Shown piece after piece: positions 9,302-17,481 of a stretch of DNA of 64,000 nt. The notes beneath the pieces are model-generated. The model did not search any database. It saw nothing but the letters and a program-made list of their open reading frames with translations, and was not told the origin of the DNA. A program made the position numbers and the translations under genes. The stretch's first letter is position 1; every line of letters starts with the position of its first letter. The DNA lies in NCBI RefSeq assembly GCF_030913635.1, contig NZ_CP133188.1, positions 2,542,001-2,606,000 on the forward strand, written 5' to 3'. The DNA is from Sedimentibacter sp. MB35-C1. GTDB lineage: Bacteria; Bacillota; Clostridia; Tissierellales; Sedimentibacteraceae.

Positions 9302-9344
9302 ATAAAAAAGCAGAAAGCATAATAAATTCATTCTGCCTTCTGCT
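9302..9344 (-). terminator. Expression-platform terminator of the glycine riboswitch
   Basis: In RNA, AGCAGAAGGCA (9344-9334) pairs with UGCUUUCUGCU (9319-9309) and is followed by U7. Its 5' arm overlaps the 3' strand of the P1 stem of the second aptamer, so glycine binding should disfavour this hairpin and turn grdX-grdE-grdB on. Confidence 0.85.
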
Positions 9345-9515
9345 CTGTTACAAACCTGAGAGATTCCTCTTCTCTATATAAGAGTTGCTCCTTCGGTGCT
9401 TACGCTTTTCAGAGTTTTGTCAGTTTGCGGTCCTTTTGCCTGAGATCATCATAAAATATGGCTAATATTTTATTTATTCCTTCGGCGCTGTTAATAACAT
9501 AACAGTCTCTCCCGC
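9342..9515 (-). ncRNA. Tandem glycine riboswitch (gcvT type) controlling grdX-grdE-grdB
   Basis: Two consecutive glycine aptamers on the minus strand. Aptamer 1 (9515-9427) has GCGGGAGAG, the GCCGAAGGA segment and CTCAGGCAAAAGGACCGC. Aptamer 2 (9416-9342) has ACTCTG, AGCACCGAAGGAGCAACTC and CTCTCAGG, closed by CAGAG. A short linker joins them, and a terminator follows. This is the standard cooperative two-aptamer arrangement. P1 of aptamer 2 competes with the terminator, which predicts activation by glycine. The promoter is immediately upstream. Confidence 0.95.
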
Positions 9516-9544
9516 AAACGTCATTCAAATATTTATTTGTTTTA

Positions 9545-9573
9545 ATTATATATAATAATTTTTAATAAATCAA
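9545..9573 (-). promoter_or_regulatory. Promoter of the glycine riboswitch transcript
   Basis: On the minus strand TTGATT (9573-9568), a 17-bp spacer and TATAAT (9550-9545). The predicted start near 9538 lies about 23 nt before the first aptamer. Confidence 0.7.
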
Positions 9574-9722
9574 GTACTATTTATAAATTTTTTTATTAGA
9601 ATATGAAAACCTTTAATTCTTCTGAAATTAGGCGTTTGACTTAAATTAGTAAACAAGAAAAACGCATAAAGCTTATTAAATTTTTAACATTGTCTAAAGA
9701 ATAACACTATGTATTTTTTATA

Positions 9723-10193
9723 TCAAATCATATCATAAAATCCCAATTGCCTTAAGGCTTCGTACATTACAATATTTACAGAATTTGACAAATTCAACGA
9801 TCTTGCATGTACATTATCTATCATCGGTATTTTTATTCTTGTATTAATATATTCCTCGTGTATATAATCCGGAAGGCCTTTTGTTTCTTTTCCAAACATA
9901 ATGTAGCATTCATCCTCGTACACAACGTCTGTATAAAATCTGCTTTCCTTTGTAGTTGAAATAAAAACAGGTTTATTGCCTATTGATTCTTTAAACTCTT
10001 CAAAATTATCATAATAAGTAATATTTACAAGATCCCAATAATCAAGACCCGCCCTCTTTAAATATTTATCGCTTACTGAAAAACCAAGAGGTTTTATTAA
10101 ATGAAGGTTAGAGCCGGTAGCTGCACATGTCCTTGCAATATTTCCTGTGTTCTGTGGTATTTCCGGTTCAAACAATACAATGTTTAATGCCAT
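9723..10193 (-). CDS. trmL: tRNA (cytidine/uridine-2'-O-)-methyltransferase TrmL
   Basis: A 156-aa SPOUT-fold methyltransferase (length normal). It is expected to methylate the 2'-OH of position 34 of tRNA-Leu species using S-adenosylmethionine. The start ALNIVLFEPEIPQNTGNIARTC and the later FGKETKGLP and RSLNLSNSVNIVMYEALRQ are the knot motifs of the family. It follows nth in a minus-strand run queG-DUF503-nth-trmL. Confidence 0.92.
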   Translation of the reverse strand: MALNIVLFEPEIPQNTGNIARTCAATGSNLHLIKPLGFSVSDKYLKRAGLDYWDLVNITYYDNFEEFKESIGNKPVFISTTKESRFYTDVVYEDECYIMFGKETKGLPDYIHEEYINTRIKIPMIDNVHARSLNLSNSVNIVMYEALRQLGFYDMI

Positions 10194-10220
10194 TTTTTTC
10201 TCCTGTTACATATATTTTTA

Positions 10221-10865
10221 TCACGTCTTGCTATTTAGTTTTTTTGTTTCTTTATAAAAATTGCATAAGCCTTTCAAGCTGCAACTCTCACATTTCGGAT
10301 TTTGAGCAATGCATAAGTTCCTTCCGTGGGTAATTAGCAGGTGGTGCATTAAATGCCACTTATACTTTGGAAGCTTTTTCATCATCTCATCAGATACTTT
10401 GTCAGGTGTAGAACCTGATGCCAGTCCTATTCGCCTTGTAAGTCTGAATACATGAGTGTCAACTGGAAAAGCAGGTATATTGAACGCTTCAACAAGCACC
10501 ACCGACGCCGTCTTTCTTCCAACACCCGGCAAAGACATCAAATCTTCCATATTTTGAGGCACCTGACTATTATGCTTGTCCCTCAGTTCACGGCACATGT
10601 TATAGATACTTTTTGATTTATTTTTGTACAGGCCGATTTTCTTTATTTTTTCGGCTATTTCTTCTTGACTAAGCTTAAGAAAAGAATCTAAATCCGGATA
10701 TTCCTTGTATAAATTTTCAGTCAATGCATTAACGCTTTTGTCAGTTGCCTGCGCGCTAAGCATTGTAGATACAAGCAGCTGAAACGGCGTTTTATAGTTC
10801 AATCCACAGCTTGCAAAAGGGTAGTCTTCTTTTAACAATTCATAAACCTTATCTGCTTTTGTCAT
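10221..10865 (-). CDS. nth: Endonuclease III
   Basis: A 214-aa DNA glycosylase/AP lyase for oxidised pyrimidines in base excision repair. The helix-hairpin-helix LPGVGRKTASVV contains the catalytic Lys, and the catalytic Asp is in FPVDTHVFR. The C-terminal CIAQNPKCESCSLKGLC holds the [4Fe-4S] cluster (C-X6... pattern with CX2C and CX5C). Start ATG 10865 overlaps the stop codon of the DUF503 gene by one base, indicating translational coupling. Confidence 0.95.
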   Translation of the reverse strand: MTKADKVYELLKEDYPFASCGLNYKTPFQLLVSTMLSAQATDKSVNALTENLYKEYPDLDSFLKLSQEEIAEKIKKIGLYKNKSKSIYNMCRELRDKHNSQVPQNMEDLMSLPGVGRKTASVVLVEAFNIPAFPVDTHVFRLTRRIGLASGSTPDKVSDEMMKKLPKYKWHLMHHLLITHGRNLCIAQNPKCESCSLKGLCNFYKETKKLNSKT

Positions 10866-11146
10866 CAGTTAACCTCCATATAACGGTTTATAATCTCTAC
10901 TCTATTATCGTTATCTATAAAATCAATTATTTTTAAAAGCATGGACTCACATAAAGCCTTTTTATTAGAAACGACCGCAACGCCGATTACTGATCTGTTC
11001 CATAAATCATTATAATCAATTTCTGCAGCGGATGCGTTAAATCTTGATTTAATTCTTTCAATAATGCTCTTGATAACATGTCTTTTTTCCTTAAGAGAGT
11101 TAGCTTCGTAAATTATCAATTCTATTTCACATGTACCTACTATCAT
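10865..11146 (-). CDS. DUF503 (YlxP-like) family protein
   Basis: A 93-aa protein of the DUF503/YlxP family, recognised by the start IVGTCEIELIIYEANSLKEKRHVIKSI and by VIGVAVVSNK. The family has a ferredoxin-like fold, is often near ribosome-maturation genes, and has no firmly assigned activity. Here it sits between queG (ATGA overlap) and nth (one-base overlap), so the three are translated as a unit. Confidence 0.85.
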   Translation of the reverse strand: MIVGTCEIELIIYEANSLKEKRHVIKSIIERIKSRFNASAAEIDYNDLWNRSVIGVAVVSNKKALCESMLLKIIDFIDNDNRVEIINRYMEVN

Positions 11147-12234
11147 ACCCCGCCTCCAGCTAATTTAATAAACTCCTCTCTAACTTTATCATTTTCATAT
11201 TTAATAAAATTATGCAGTATATCCATTGATTTAGATCTGTCTAATTCAGTCAAAGTCCATGCAGCATATATTTTTATCATGTCAGATTCATTGTTCAACT
11301 CATCTCTGACAAGTTCAAACATAGATTTAAGTTTCAAATTGCCTATTGCTATCAATGCATTTCTCTTCCAGATGTTTTTTCCTCTCCAGCTTCCTGACAT
11401 ATTTTTATACCTTGACAAAAATTCTTTATTAGACATTTTCATTAATTCTTCTAAGTCAATTACTAGACTTCTATAATCATTGTCTGCTGATTTTTCTGAA
11501 TTCTTCCTATTTTTAGGACATACAAGCTGGCACATGTCACAGCCGTATATTTGATTTCTCATATTTTTTCTGTATTCCAGAGGAATGTAATCCTTTGTCT
11601 GCGTAAGATATGAAACGCATTTTTTTGAGTTAATACCTCCATTTTTTTGCAAAGCTTTATTTGGACAGCTTTCAATGCATATGTTACATGCACCACAAAT
11701 ATTAATATTTTCTGCTACTCCGCCACTCAGTATCTCTAAATCTGTCAACAAGTATCCTATGTTTATAAACGATCCCAGTTTATCATTGATAAGAAGCATG
11801 TTTTTGCCATAGTTGCCAATTCCGGCATTTTTGCATATTTCTCTGTCTATCAGCGGAGATGTATCAACACAAATTTTATACTCAAAACTTATGTCCTTTT
11901 TTATTTCTTCAGCTATACTCTTCAATATGCTGCTTAATTTTTTATGGTAATCTTCGCCATACGAAACAACACTCAAAAGGCCCTTGTCTTTTACAACAGG
12001 CTTCTTATAGCCCTCAGCGTAAGGCACAGCAATAGCAACTATACTTTTGCAATTGGGCATAATATTTCTGACGTCAATTCTTTTATTTATATTTTGTTCT
12101 TCAAATTCACAACTATATCCTTTATTAAGCCTATCCGATAAAAGATCTGATAAGTAGCTGTAATTTAAAACAGACGTAAATCCTATTTCTTCTATTCCTA
12201 AAGAATTTGCAATTTCTATAATTCTTTGCTTCAT
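11143..12234 (-). CDS. queG: Epoxyqueuosine reductase QueG
   Basis: A 363-aa cobalamin-dependent reductase making queuosine from epoxyqueuosine in tRNA. It has an N-terminal cobalamin-binding region with VAIAVPYAEGY, and two ferredoxin-type clusters, CGACNICIESCPNKAL near residue 180 and CDMCQLVCPKNR near residue 235. The C-terminus is a HEAT-like repeat (WRGKNIWKRNALIAIGNL). It is the first gene of the queG-DUF503-nth-trmL run. Confidence 0.92.
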   Translation of the reverse strand: MKQRIIEIANSLGIEEIGFTSVLNYSYLSDLLSDRLNKGYSCEFEEQNINKRIDVRNIMPNCKSIVAIAVPYAEGYKKPVVKDKGLLSVVSYGEDYHKKLSSILKSIAEEIKKDISFEYKICVDTSPLIDREICKNAGIGNYGKNMLLINDKLGSFINIGYLLTDLEILSGGVAENINICGACNICIESCPNKALQKNGGINSKKCVSYLTQTKDYIPLEYRKNMRNQIYGCDMCQLVCPKNRKNSEKSADNDYRSLVIDLEELMKMSNKEFLSRYKNMSGSWRGKNIWKRNALIAIGNLKLKSMFELVRDELNNESDMIKIYAAWTLTELDRSKSMDILHNFIKYENDKVREEFIKLAGGGV

Positions 12235-12327
12235 ATAATTATCCCTTTTCTGCCGGCTTCCCTTTTGTTCAAATTAACTGTTTTATTTTACATATTACAT
12301 ATTGATTATAACATATTTTTTATGTAA

Positions 12328-12349
12328 AAAAAGCCCCTCAGGGCTTTTT
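12328..12349 (-). terminator. Terminator of the Na/phosphate transporter gene
   Basis: AAAAAGCCC and GGGCTTTTT pair around CTCA, with T-runs on both sides. It lies 8 bp after the transporter stop codon and may act in both directions. Confidence 0.85.
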
Positions 12350-12356
12350 AACTCAT

Positions 12357-13964
12357 TTATTTTGCAATTGCTTCAAGTATTGATTCCGCTATATTTGATG
12401 CATGATCTCCTATTCTCTCTAAATTCCCTATGATATCAAGGAATATGACTCCGGCATTTGGTTCGCATACATAAGTATTTAATCTTTCTATATGATTTTT
12501 TCTTAAATTTTTATACATTACATCAATTTTTTTATCATTTACAATAACCTTGTTACAGTCTTCTTTATCTATAGTTTGTATCGCGTCCAGCGTTGACTTA
12601 TAGACAAACATTGCAGTATCAAACATTTCTCTAACTTCGTCACTGGCTTCGTCCGAAAAATTAACATTATTTTCTAGTTTGTAAAGTACAAGTTCGCCAA
12701 TGTTGTCAGCATGATCCCCAACTCTTTCAATATCATTTAAAGCATTTATAAGTACAACCACTTTGTCTTTTTCATAATTTGTCATCGATACCTTATCAAG
12801 CTTGACTAAGTATTCCAGTGTGGCTCTGCAAAGCTCGTTAACCTTTTTTTCAAGTTCAAAGACCTTATATGCCAATTCCTCATTGTTTTCAAAAAAAGCA
12901 TTTACTGCAGTAAAAAATTCTTCGTATGCTAGATTACCCAAGTGCAGAACTTCCTTTGCGGTTTGTGTCAGTGCTATTGACGGCGTTATAAGAAGTCTTT
13001 CATCTATATATTTTGTTACATGCTCGGATTCACTGTCATCTTTTCTGACAATAAGTTCCGATGCTTTTACAAGTAAGCCTGAAAATGGAAATATTAATAT
13101 TACATTTAAAACGTTGAACAAAATATGACCTGCTGCTATTTGCCGCGGAACATAGGAAGGCACAACATCCAGGATCAACCATTCGACAGGATTTTTCAAT
13201 AAGAGCATAAATAATAACGTACCGCTTAAATTAAACAATAAATGTATAACTGCGGCTCTTTTGGCCGTCTTACTAGCTCCGATACTGGACAGCATAGCAG
13301 TTATACATGTTCCGATATTTTGGCCGAAAATAACCGGATATGCCTGCTCAAAAGTCATAACACCTGTTGTGGCAACTGCTATCAATAAACCTGTGGTAGC
13401 ACTGCTACTCTGGAGAATCGCAGTCATTATAATTCCTACCATTATTCCGAGAATCGGATTATTAAATTTTGTTATAAGTCCGGTAAATTGAGGATTTTCC
13501 TCTAGAGGCTTCATGGCATTTCCCATCATTTTCATTCCTATGAAGAGAATACTGAACCCAATTATTACCTCTGCTATGCTTTTTACTTTTTTCTTCTTAG
13601 ATGCTAAAAGCATAAAAACACCTATTCCAACCATAAGTGTTGCAACTTTTGTAATGTTCAAAGATACTAAGAAAGCAGTTACGGTTGTACCTATATTGGC
13701 CCCCATTATAATACCAACAGCCTGATTCAAATTCATAAGTCCTGCATTAACAAATCCAACCACCATTACTGTAGTTGCGCTACTGCTTTGTATTACCCCT
13801 GTAACTAACGCTCCCACTAATACACCCATAAACTTGTTCTTTGTGAGAGCCGCTAAAATATCTTTCATTTTGCTTCCGGCAGTTTTTTGAAGACCGTCCC
13901 CCATATAGCTCATTCCAAAAAGGAACAGCCCGAGCCCTCCAATCAAATTAATGGCAATATCCAT
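12357..13964 (-). CDS. Na+/phosphate cotransporter with C-terminal PhoU-like domain
   Basis: A 535-aa membrane protein of the Na/Pi cotransporter II (NptA/YjbB) family. Residues 1-300 carry about eight hydrophobic segments in two inverted halves, each with the signature QSSSATT (near 59 and 185). Residues 330-535 are a helical PhoU-like domain with two copies of a NDIERVGDHADNI/LERIGDHASNI motif. It should import or export phosphate with sodium. It is monocistronic, between its own terminator and a spacer with three Pho-box-like hexamers. Confidence 0.9.
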   Translation of the reverse strand: MDIAINLIGGLGLFLFGMSYMGDGLQKTAGSKMKDILAALTKNKFMGVLVGALVTGVIQSSSATTVMVVGFVNAGLMNLNQAVGIIMGANIGTTVTAFLVSLNITKVATLMVGIGVFMLLASKKKKVKSIAEVIIGFSILFIGMKMMGNAMKPLEENPQFTGLITKFNNPILGIMVGIIMTAILQSSSATTGLLIAVATTGVMTFEQAYPVIFGQNIGTCITAMLSSIGASKTAKRAAVIHLLFNLSGTLLFMLLLKNPVEWLILDVVPSYVPRQIAAGHILFNVLNVILIFPFSGLLVKASELIVRKDDSESEHVTKYIDERLLITPSIALTQTAKEVLHLGNLAYEEFFTAVNAFFENNEELAYKVFELEKKVNELCRATLEYLVKLDKVSMTNYEKDKVVVLINALNDIERVGDHADNIGELVLYKLENNVNFSDEASDEVREMFDTAMFVYKSTLDAIQTIDKEDCNKVIVNDKKIDVMYKNLRKNHIERLNTYVCEPNAGVIFLDIIGNLERIGDHASNIAESILEAIAK

Positions 13965-13981
13965 AGTTCCTCCTAACTATT

Positions 13982-14009
13982 TGTAAAGAGTTTGCAATTT
14001 ATTTGTAAA
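13982..14009 (-). promoter_or_regulatory. Pho-box-like hexamer array upstream of the phosphate transporter
   Basis: On the minus strand TTTACA (14009-14004), ATTGCA (13998-13993) and TTTACA (13987-13982) are spaced exactly 11 bp. Gram-positive PhoP boxes are TT(A/T/C)ACA-type hexamers with 11-bp periodicity. The array is 18-45 bp before the ATG of a phosphate transporter. This is inference. Confidence 0.4.
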
Positions 14010-14150
14010 TATCCAGTAATCAAACCCAAGCAATTATATCATTATTTGTCGATATAATAAAGACAAAACTTTTTTTATTTCTTACAATTTATTTACAATT
14101 AAAATTGACATAAATCTATAAATAAATACAATTTATAAATTTGTAAAATT

Positions 14151-14177
14151 AAAAAAAGCCCCGAAGGGCTTCTTTTA
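14151..14177 (-). terminator. Terminator of the ptb-buk-vor operon
   Basis: GCCC and GGGC (14158-14161, 14166-14169) pair around CGAA, flanked by A7 and TTCTTTT, immediately after the last vor gene. Confidence 0.8.
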
Positions 14178-14180
14178 ATT

Positions 14181-14726
14181 TTATACTGATTTTACTGATT
14201 CCGCACCTTTTGTCAAAGCATCTTTATTCAGAGGGACTAAGTGACTTTTGTTTTCACCGAATACTTTTACAAAAGCCTTAAGAACAGAATCGAACTCAAC
14301 TGTTTTTGCTAATTCCAAATATGCACCAAGCATTACCATATTTGCTACCTTGCTGTTTCCCAATTCCAACGCCAACTCATTTGCATTTACATAGTATGCT
14401 TCAATGTCAGTTCTTGTTGGTTTTACATCTATCAATGATTTGTTTATAACTAATTTCCCGCCAGGAACCAGTTCCTGTTCAAATTTAACAAGTGAAGGCA
14501 GGTTCATAACTATTGCTGCCGTACCATCTTTAGATATAAGCGGAGATCCTACTTCATCATCTGATACAACAACTGCGCAGTTTGCAGTACCGCCTCTCAT
14601 TTCCGGTCCGTAGGAAGGCATCCATGTAACATTTCTTCCTTCAATCATTCCTGCATAAGCCAAAAGTTTTCCTATAGCCATAACACCCTGACCGCCAAAT
14701 CCAGCCATTATTACTTTTTGTTCCAT
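14181..14726 (-). CDS. 2-Oxoacid:ferredoxin oxidoreductase (Vor type), gamma subunit
   Basis: A 181-aa gamma subunit of a four-subunit 2-oxoacid:ferredoxin oxidoreductase, with the family signature IMAGFGGQGVMAIGKLLAYA at the N-terminus and PSYGPEMRGGTANC further on. The start is ATG 14726, which has a GGAGGGAAAATA ribosome site; the frame upstream to 14744 overlaps the end of the beta subunit gene. It is the last gene of the operon, followed by a terminator. Substrate preference (branched-chain oxoacid versus 2-oxoglutarate) is inferred from the neighbours ptb and buk and from the VorB-like alpha subunit. Confidence 0.88.
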   Translation of the reverse strand: MEQKVIMAGFGGQGVMAIGKLLAYAGMIEGRNVTWMPSYGPEMRGGTANCAVVVSDDEVGSPLISKDGTAAIVMNLPSLVKFEQELVPGGKLVINKSLIDVKPTRTDIEAYYVNANELALELGNSKVANMVMLGAYLELAKTVEFDSVLKAFVKVFGENKSHLVPLNKDALTKGAESVKSV

Positions 14727-14727
14727 A

Positions 14728-15474
14728 TTATTTTCCCTCCTCAAAATCTCTGAAATTTCCTAACGGATAATATGGAATCATATTATCTCTAAGCCAATCC
14801 AACGCTTTTACAGGAGTCAGTCCCCAGTTAGTAGGACATGATGACAATACTTCAACTATTGCAAAGCCTTCACCTTTTATCTGACATTCAAATGCTCTTT
14901 TTATTGCTTTTTTAGCTTTTCTTACGTTAGCAGGTGTATCAACTGAAACTCTTTCAACAAATTTAGCTCCGTTTATTGTTGCCAGCATCTCTGCAATTCT
15001 TATAGGTCTTCCGCAAAGATCTTCATCTCTTCCAAGAGGAGATGTAGTAGTTTTCTGACCTACCAAAGTCGTAGGTGCCATCTGGCCGCCTGTCATGCCG
15101 TAAATAGCGTTATTTACAAATATTGTAGTTATTTTTTCTGCTCTGTGAGCCGCATGTACTATTTCTGCTGACCCTATTGATGCAAGGTCGCCATCTCCTT
15201 GGTACGTAAATACAACCTTGTCTGGAAGAGCTCTTTTAATTCCTGTAGCTACTGCAGGAGCTCTTCCGTGTGCAGCTTCCTGCATATCACAGTTAAAATA
15301 ATTATAAGCAAGAACTGAGCATCCAACAGGAGCAACGCCTATGGCTTCACCCAGCACTCCCAATTCTACTAATGTTTCCGCAACTAATTTATGAATAACA
15401 CCGTGGGTGCAACCTGGACAGTAATGAAACGGAACATCTGTCAAGCCTTTTGATTTTTCATATACAATTGTCAT
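14728..15474 (-). CDS. 2-Oxoacid:ferredoxin oxidoreductase (Vor type), TPP-binding beta subunit
   Basis: A 248-aa thiamine-pyrophosphate subunit. [15 protein letters not shown] near residue 17 and the TPP/Mg motif GDGDLASIG...[11 protein letters not shown] (residues about 95-130) are diagnostic. It decarboxylates the 2-oxoacid to form the acyl-CoA with electrons passed to ferredoxin. Its ATG overlaps the stop codon of the alpha subunit by one base, so the subunits are translationally coupled. Confidence 0.9.
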   Translation of the reverse strand: MTIVYEKSKGLTDVPFHYCPGCTHGVIHKLVAETLVELGVLGEAIGVAPVGCSVLAYNYFNCDMQEAAHGRAPAVATGIKRALPDKVVFTYQGDGDLASIGSAEIVHAAHRAEKITTIFVNNAIYGMTGGQMAPTTLVGQKTTTSPLGRDEDLCGRPIRIAEMLATINGAKFVERVSVDTPANVRKAKKAIKRAFECQIKGEGFAIVEVLSSCPTNWGLTPVKALDWLRDNMIPYYPLGNFRDFEEGK

Positions 15475-16535
15475 TATTTTGTACCTCCTGCTATTTTTTC
15501 AATATCCGCCAGAATACTAGCCGGTGTAGGAACCATACCGCCCTGTGTTCCATTGAAATAAACAGGTAATTTTCCAGCGATACCGATTTTAACATCGTCA
15601 ACCATCTGGCCGGCACTCATTTCCACTGTCAATATACCCTTAGCATTATTTCCTATAGTATTGAATACATCATACGGGAATGGCCACAAAGTTATCGGTC
15701 TTATAATTCCTACTTTTATCCCTTTTTGTTCAGCCTGCTTCATAGCTGTTTTAACTATTCTTGAAGTAGTTCCGTATGCAACCAGCACAACTTCGGCTTC
15801 TTCTAATCCGTATGCTTCATACATTACTTCATTTTCTTCCATTAATTTATATTTTTTCTCAAGGTTAGAATTGTGGATTTGAAGAGCTTCTGCCTGTAAG
15901 TAAAGTGAGTTAATAATGTTTGGCTTTCTTTCTTCTTTAGTACCTGTAGTTGCCCATTCCTTAGGAGGAAGATCAACTTTTTTAGGTTCTTTAAATTCAA
16001 CAGCCTCCATTATCTGACCTATCATACCGTCTGCGCATATAAGAACTGGATTTCTGTAATAATCCGCTTTATCAAAACCCATTATAATTAAATCAACTAT
16101 CTCCTGGATGCTGGCAGGTGCATAGCAAAGTGTACGATAATCGCCGTTTCCACCGCCTCTTGTTGACTGGAAGTAGTCTGCCTGACCTGGTTGAATACTT
16201 CCAAGACCAGGGCCGCCTCTCATCATGTTTACAATAACGCATGGTATTTCAGCACCAGCCGCATACGTAATTCCTTCTTGCTTCAATGATATTCCCGGGC
16301 TTGAAGAAGCTGTCATACATCTCGCACCTGCTCCTCCTGCTCCATAAACCATATTTATAGCAGCAATTTCACTTTCTGCCTGTAAAAATACTCCTCCGGC
16401 CTCCGGCAATGCTTTTGACATATATTCTGGGATTTCACTTGAAGGAGTAATTGGATATCCAAAAAAATATTTGCAGCCTGCTTTTATAGCTGCAGCTCCA
16501 ACAGCCTCATTACCTTTCATTAATACTTTAGACAT
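15474..16535 (-). CDS. vorB: 2-Oxoacid:ferredoxin oxidoreductase alpha subunit (3-methyl-2-oxobutanoate type, VorB)
   Basis: A 353-aa alpha subunit resembling VorB of clostridial 2-ketoisovalerate:ferredoxin oxidoreductase. Signatures are the start [28 protein letters not shown], the segment [15 protein letters not shown] and the C-terminal [15 protein letters not shown]. The enzyme oxidises 2-oxoacids from valine, leucine and isoleucine to acyl-CoA. The presence of ptb and buk in the same operon supports this over a pure 2-oxoglutarate role. Confidence 0.88.
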   Translation of the reverse strand: MSKVLMKGNEAVGAAAIKAGCKYFFGYPITPSSEIPEYMSKALPEAGGVFLQAESEIAAINMVYGAGGAGARCMTASSSPGISLKQEGITYAAGAEIPCVIVNMMRGGPGLGSIQPGQADYFQSTRGGGNGDYRTLCYAPASIQEIVDLIIMGFDKADYYRNPVLICADGMIGQIMEAVEFKEPKKVDLPPKEWATTGTKEERKPNIINSLYLQAEALQIHNSNLEKKYKLMEENEVMYEAYGLEEAEVVLVAYGTTSRIVKTAMKQAEQKGIKVGIIRPITLWPFPYDVFNTIGNNAKGILTVEMSAGQMVDDVKIGIAGKLPVYFNGTQGGMVPTPASILADIEKIAGGTK

Positions 16536-16550
16536 AATCTACCTCCACTA

Positions 16551-16766
16551 TTATAATCTTTCTACTGTTATTACTGAATCAGGACACATAATTGCACAGC
16601 TGCCGCAAGCAATACATTTCTCTTGGTCAACTACATGAGCAGGGCAATATCCTTTTCCATTAATTTTATCTTTGTTCAATTCGATAATTTTTACCGGACA
16701 TACCGTTACACACAATTCGCAACCCTTGCATGCATCCTCATTAAATGTAACTTTTCCTTTTGCCAT
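16551..16766 (-). CDS. 2-Oxoacid:ferredoxin oxidoreductase delta subunit (2x[4Fe-4S] ferredoxin)
   Basis: A 71-aa ferredoxin-like subunit. It has two CX2CX2CX3CP motifs, CKGCELCVTVCPVKI (near residue 14) and CIACGSCAIMCPDSV (near 52). It carries electrons from the TPP site to soluble ferredoxin. It lies 15 bp upstream of the alpha subunit gene in the same operon. Confidence 0.9.
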   Translation of the reverse strand: MAKGKVTFNEDACKGCELCVTVCPVKIIELNKDKINGKGYCPAHVVDQEKCIACGSCAIMCPDSVITVERL

Positions 16767-16782
16767 TATAATACCTCCATTC

Positions 16783-17457
16783 TCAACTCATCCATTCTTC
16801 CCTCATATAAAGATTTATGGGGAACAATTTTTCTAATATTTCTTTGTTTTTTATATCAGCTGCTGCCTTGTTGATAACAACTTCATATCTAATGGGAATA
16901 TCTGTTTCCCATGATACTTTCTCTGTTAATTCATGACCAAACTCAACATCTTCTGCCGTTGTTTCCTTCAGCATATGCGTATTGTTAATTAATCCAGTCA
17001 CTTTCAATTTTGACGTTGCTTCTATTAAGCGTAAATATTTCAATGCACCTTCAACAGTGCTCGTCTCGGGCCTGTTTCCATTTATTACGAAAAACATATC
17101 ATAATCAGTGCTCTTAATTTGATCTGAGTACCTTGCAAGAACTCTCGCACCTACAGGATCCCCCCCAACGTCAAGTATAGACTTTTCATTTGGATTCAAT
17201 ATTACACCTGTTAATTCTGCTGGTAACGCAGGTATATCAATTGCAGTATTTTTTATGCTTGAATCAAATACCTTAACTCCGATTTTTTCGAAAAAATCTC
17301 TTTTTTCTCTAGATCTGAAGTAAGGGTTTACTATGTCCAAATCGGCGATGCTCACATTTTCATATTGCTCTTTCATTTTTACTGCATAGTTAACAGAAAA
17401 TTCAGACTTACCGCTTCCATAGTGACCTATTATAATAACTAGTCTCTTATCCAGCAT
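16783..17457 (-). CDS. P-loop ATP-binding protein of the ptb-buk-vor operon, function unknown
   Basis: A 224-aa P-loop protein with Walker A GHYGSGKSE near residue 10, a MinD/CobQ-like ADLDIVNPYFRSREK (deviant switch) near 40, and ILDVGGDPVGARVLARY near 95. Start ATG 17457 has GGGAGGG upstream; the ATG at 17478 would overlap that site. It sits between buk and the ferredoxin subunit, so it belongs to the operon. A role in cofactor handling or assembly of the oxidoreductase is only a guess from position. Confidence 0.8.
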   Translation of the reverse strand: MLDKRLVIIIGHYGSGKSEFSVNYAVKMKEQYENVSIADLDIVNPYFRSREKRDFFEKIGVKVFDSSIKNTAIDIPALPAELTGVILNPNEKSILDVGGDPVGARVLARYSDQIKSTDYDMFFVINGNRPETSTVEGALKYLRLIEATSKLKVTGLINNTHMLKETTAEDVEFGHELTEKVSWETDIPIRYEVVINKAAADIKNKEILEKLFPINLYMREEWMS

Positions 17458-17481
17458 ATTATCCCTCCCTTCGGTCATACA

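Noticed and set aside
13980-14100. Clear -35/-10 promoter for the phosphate transporter
   Set aside because: A TATAAT is present near 14031-14036, but no -35 element at acceptable spacing was found, so no promoter is claimed.
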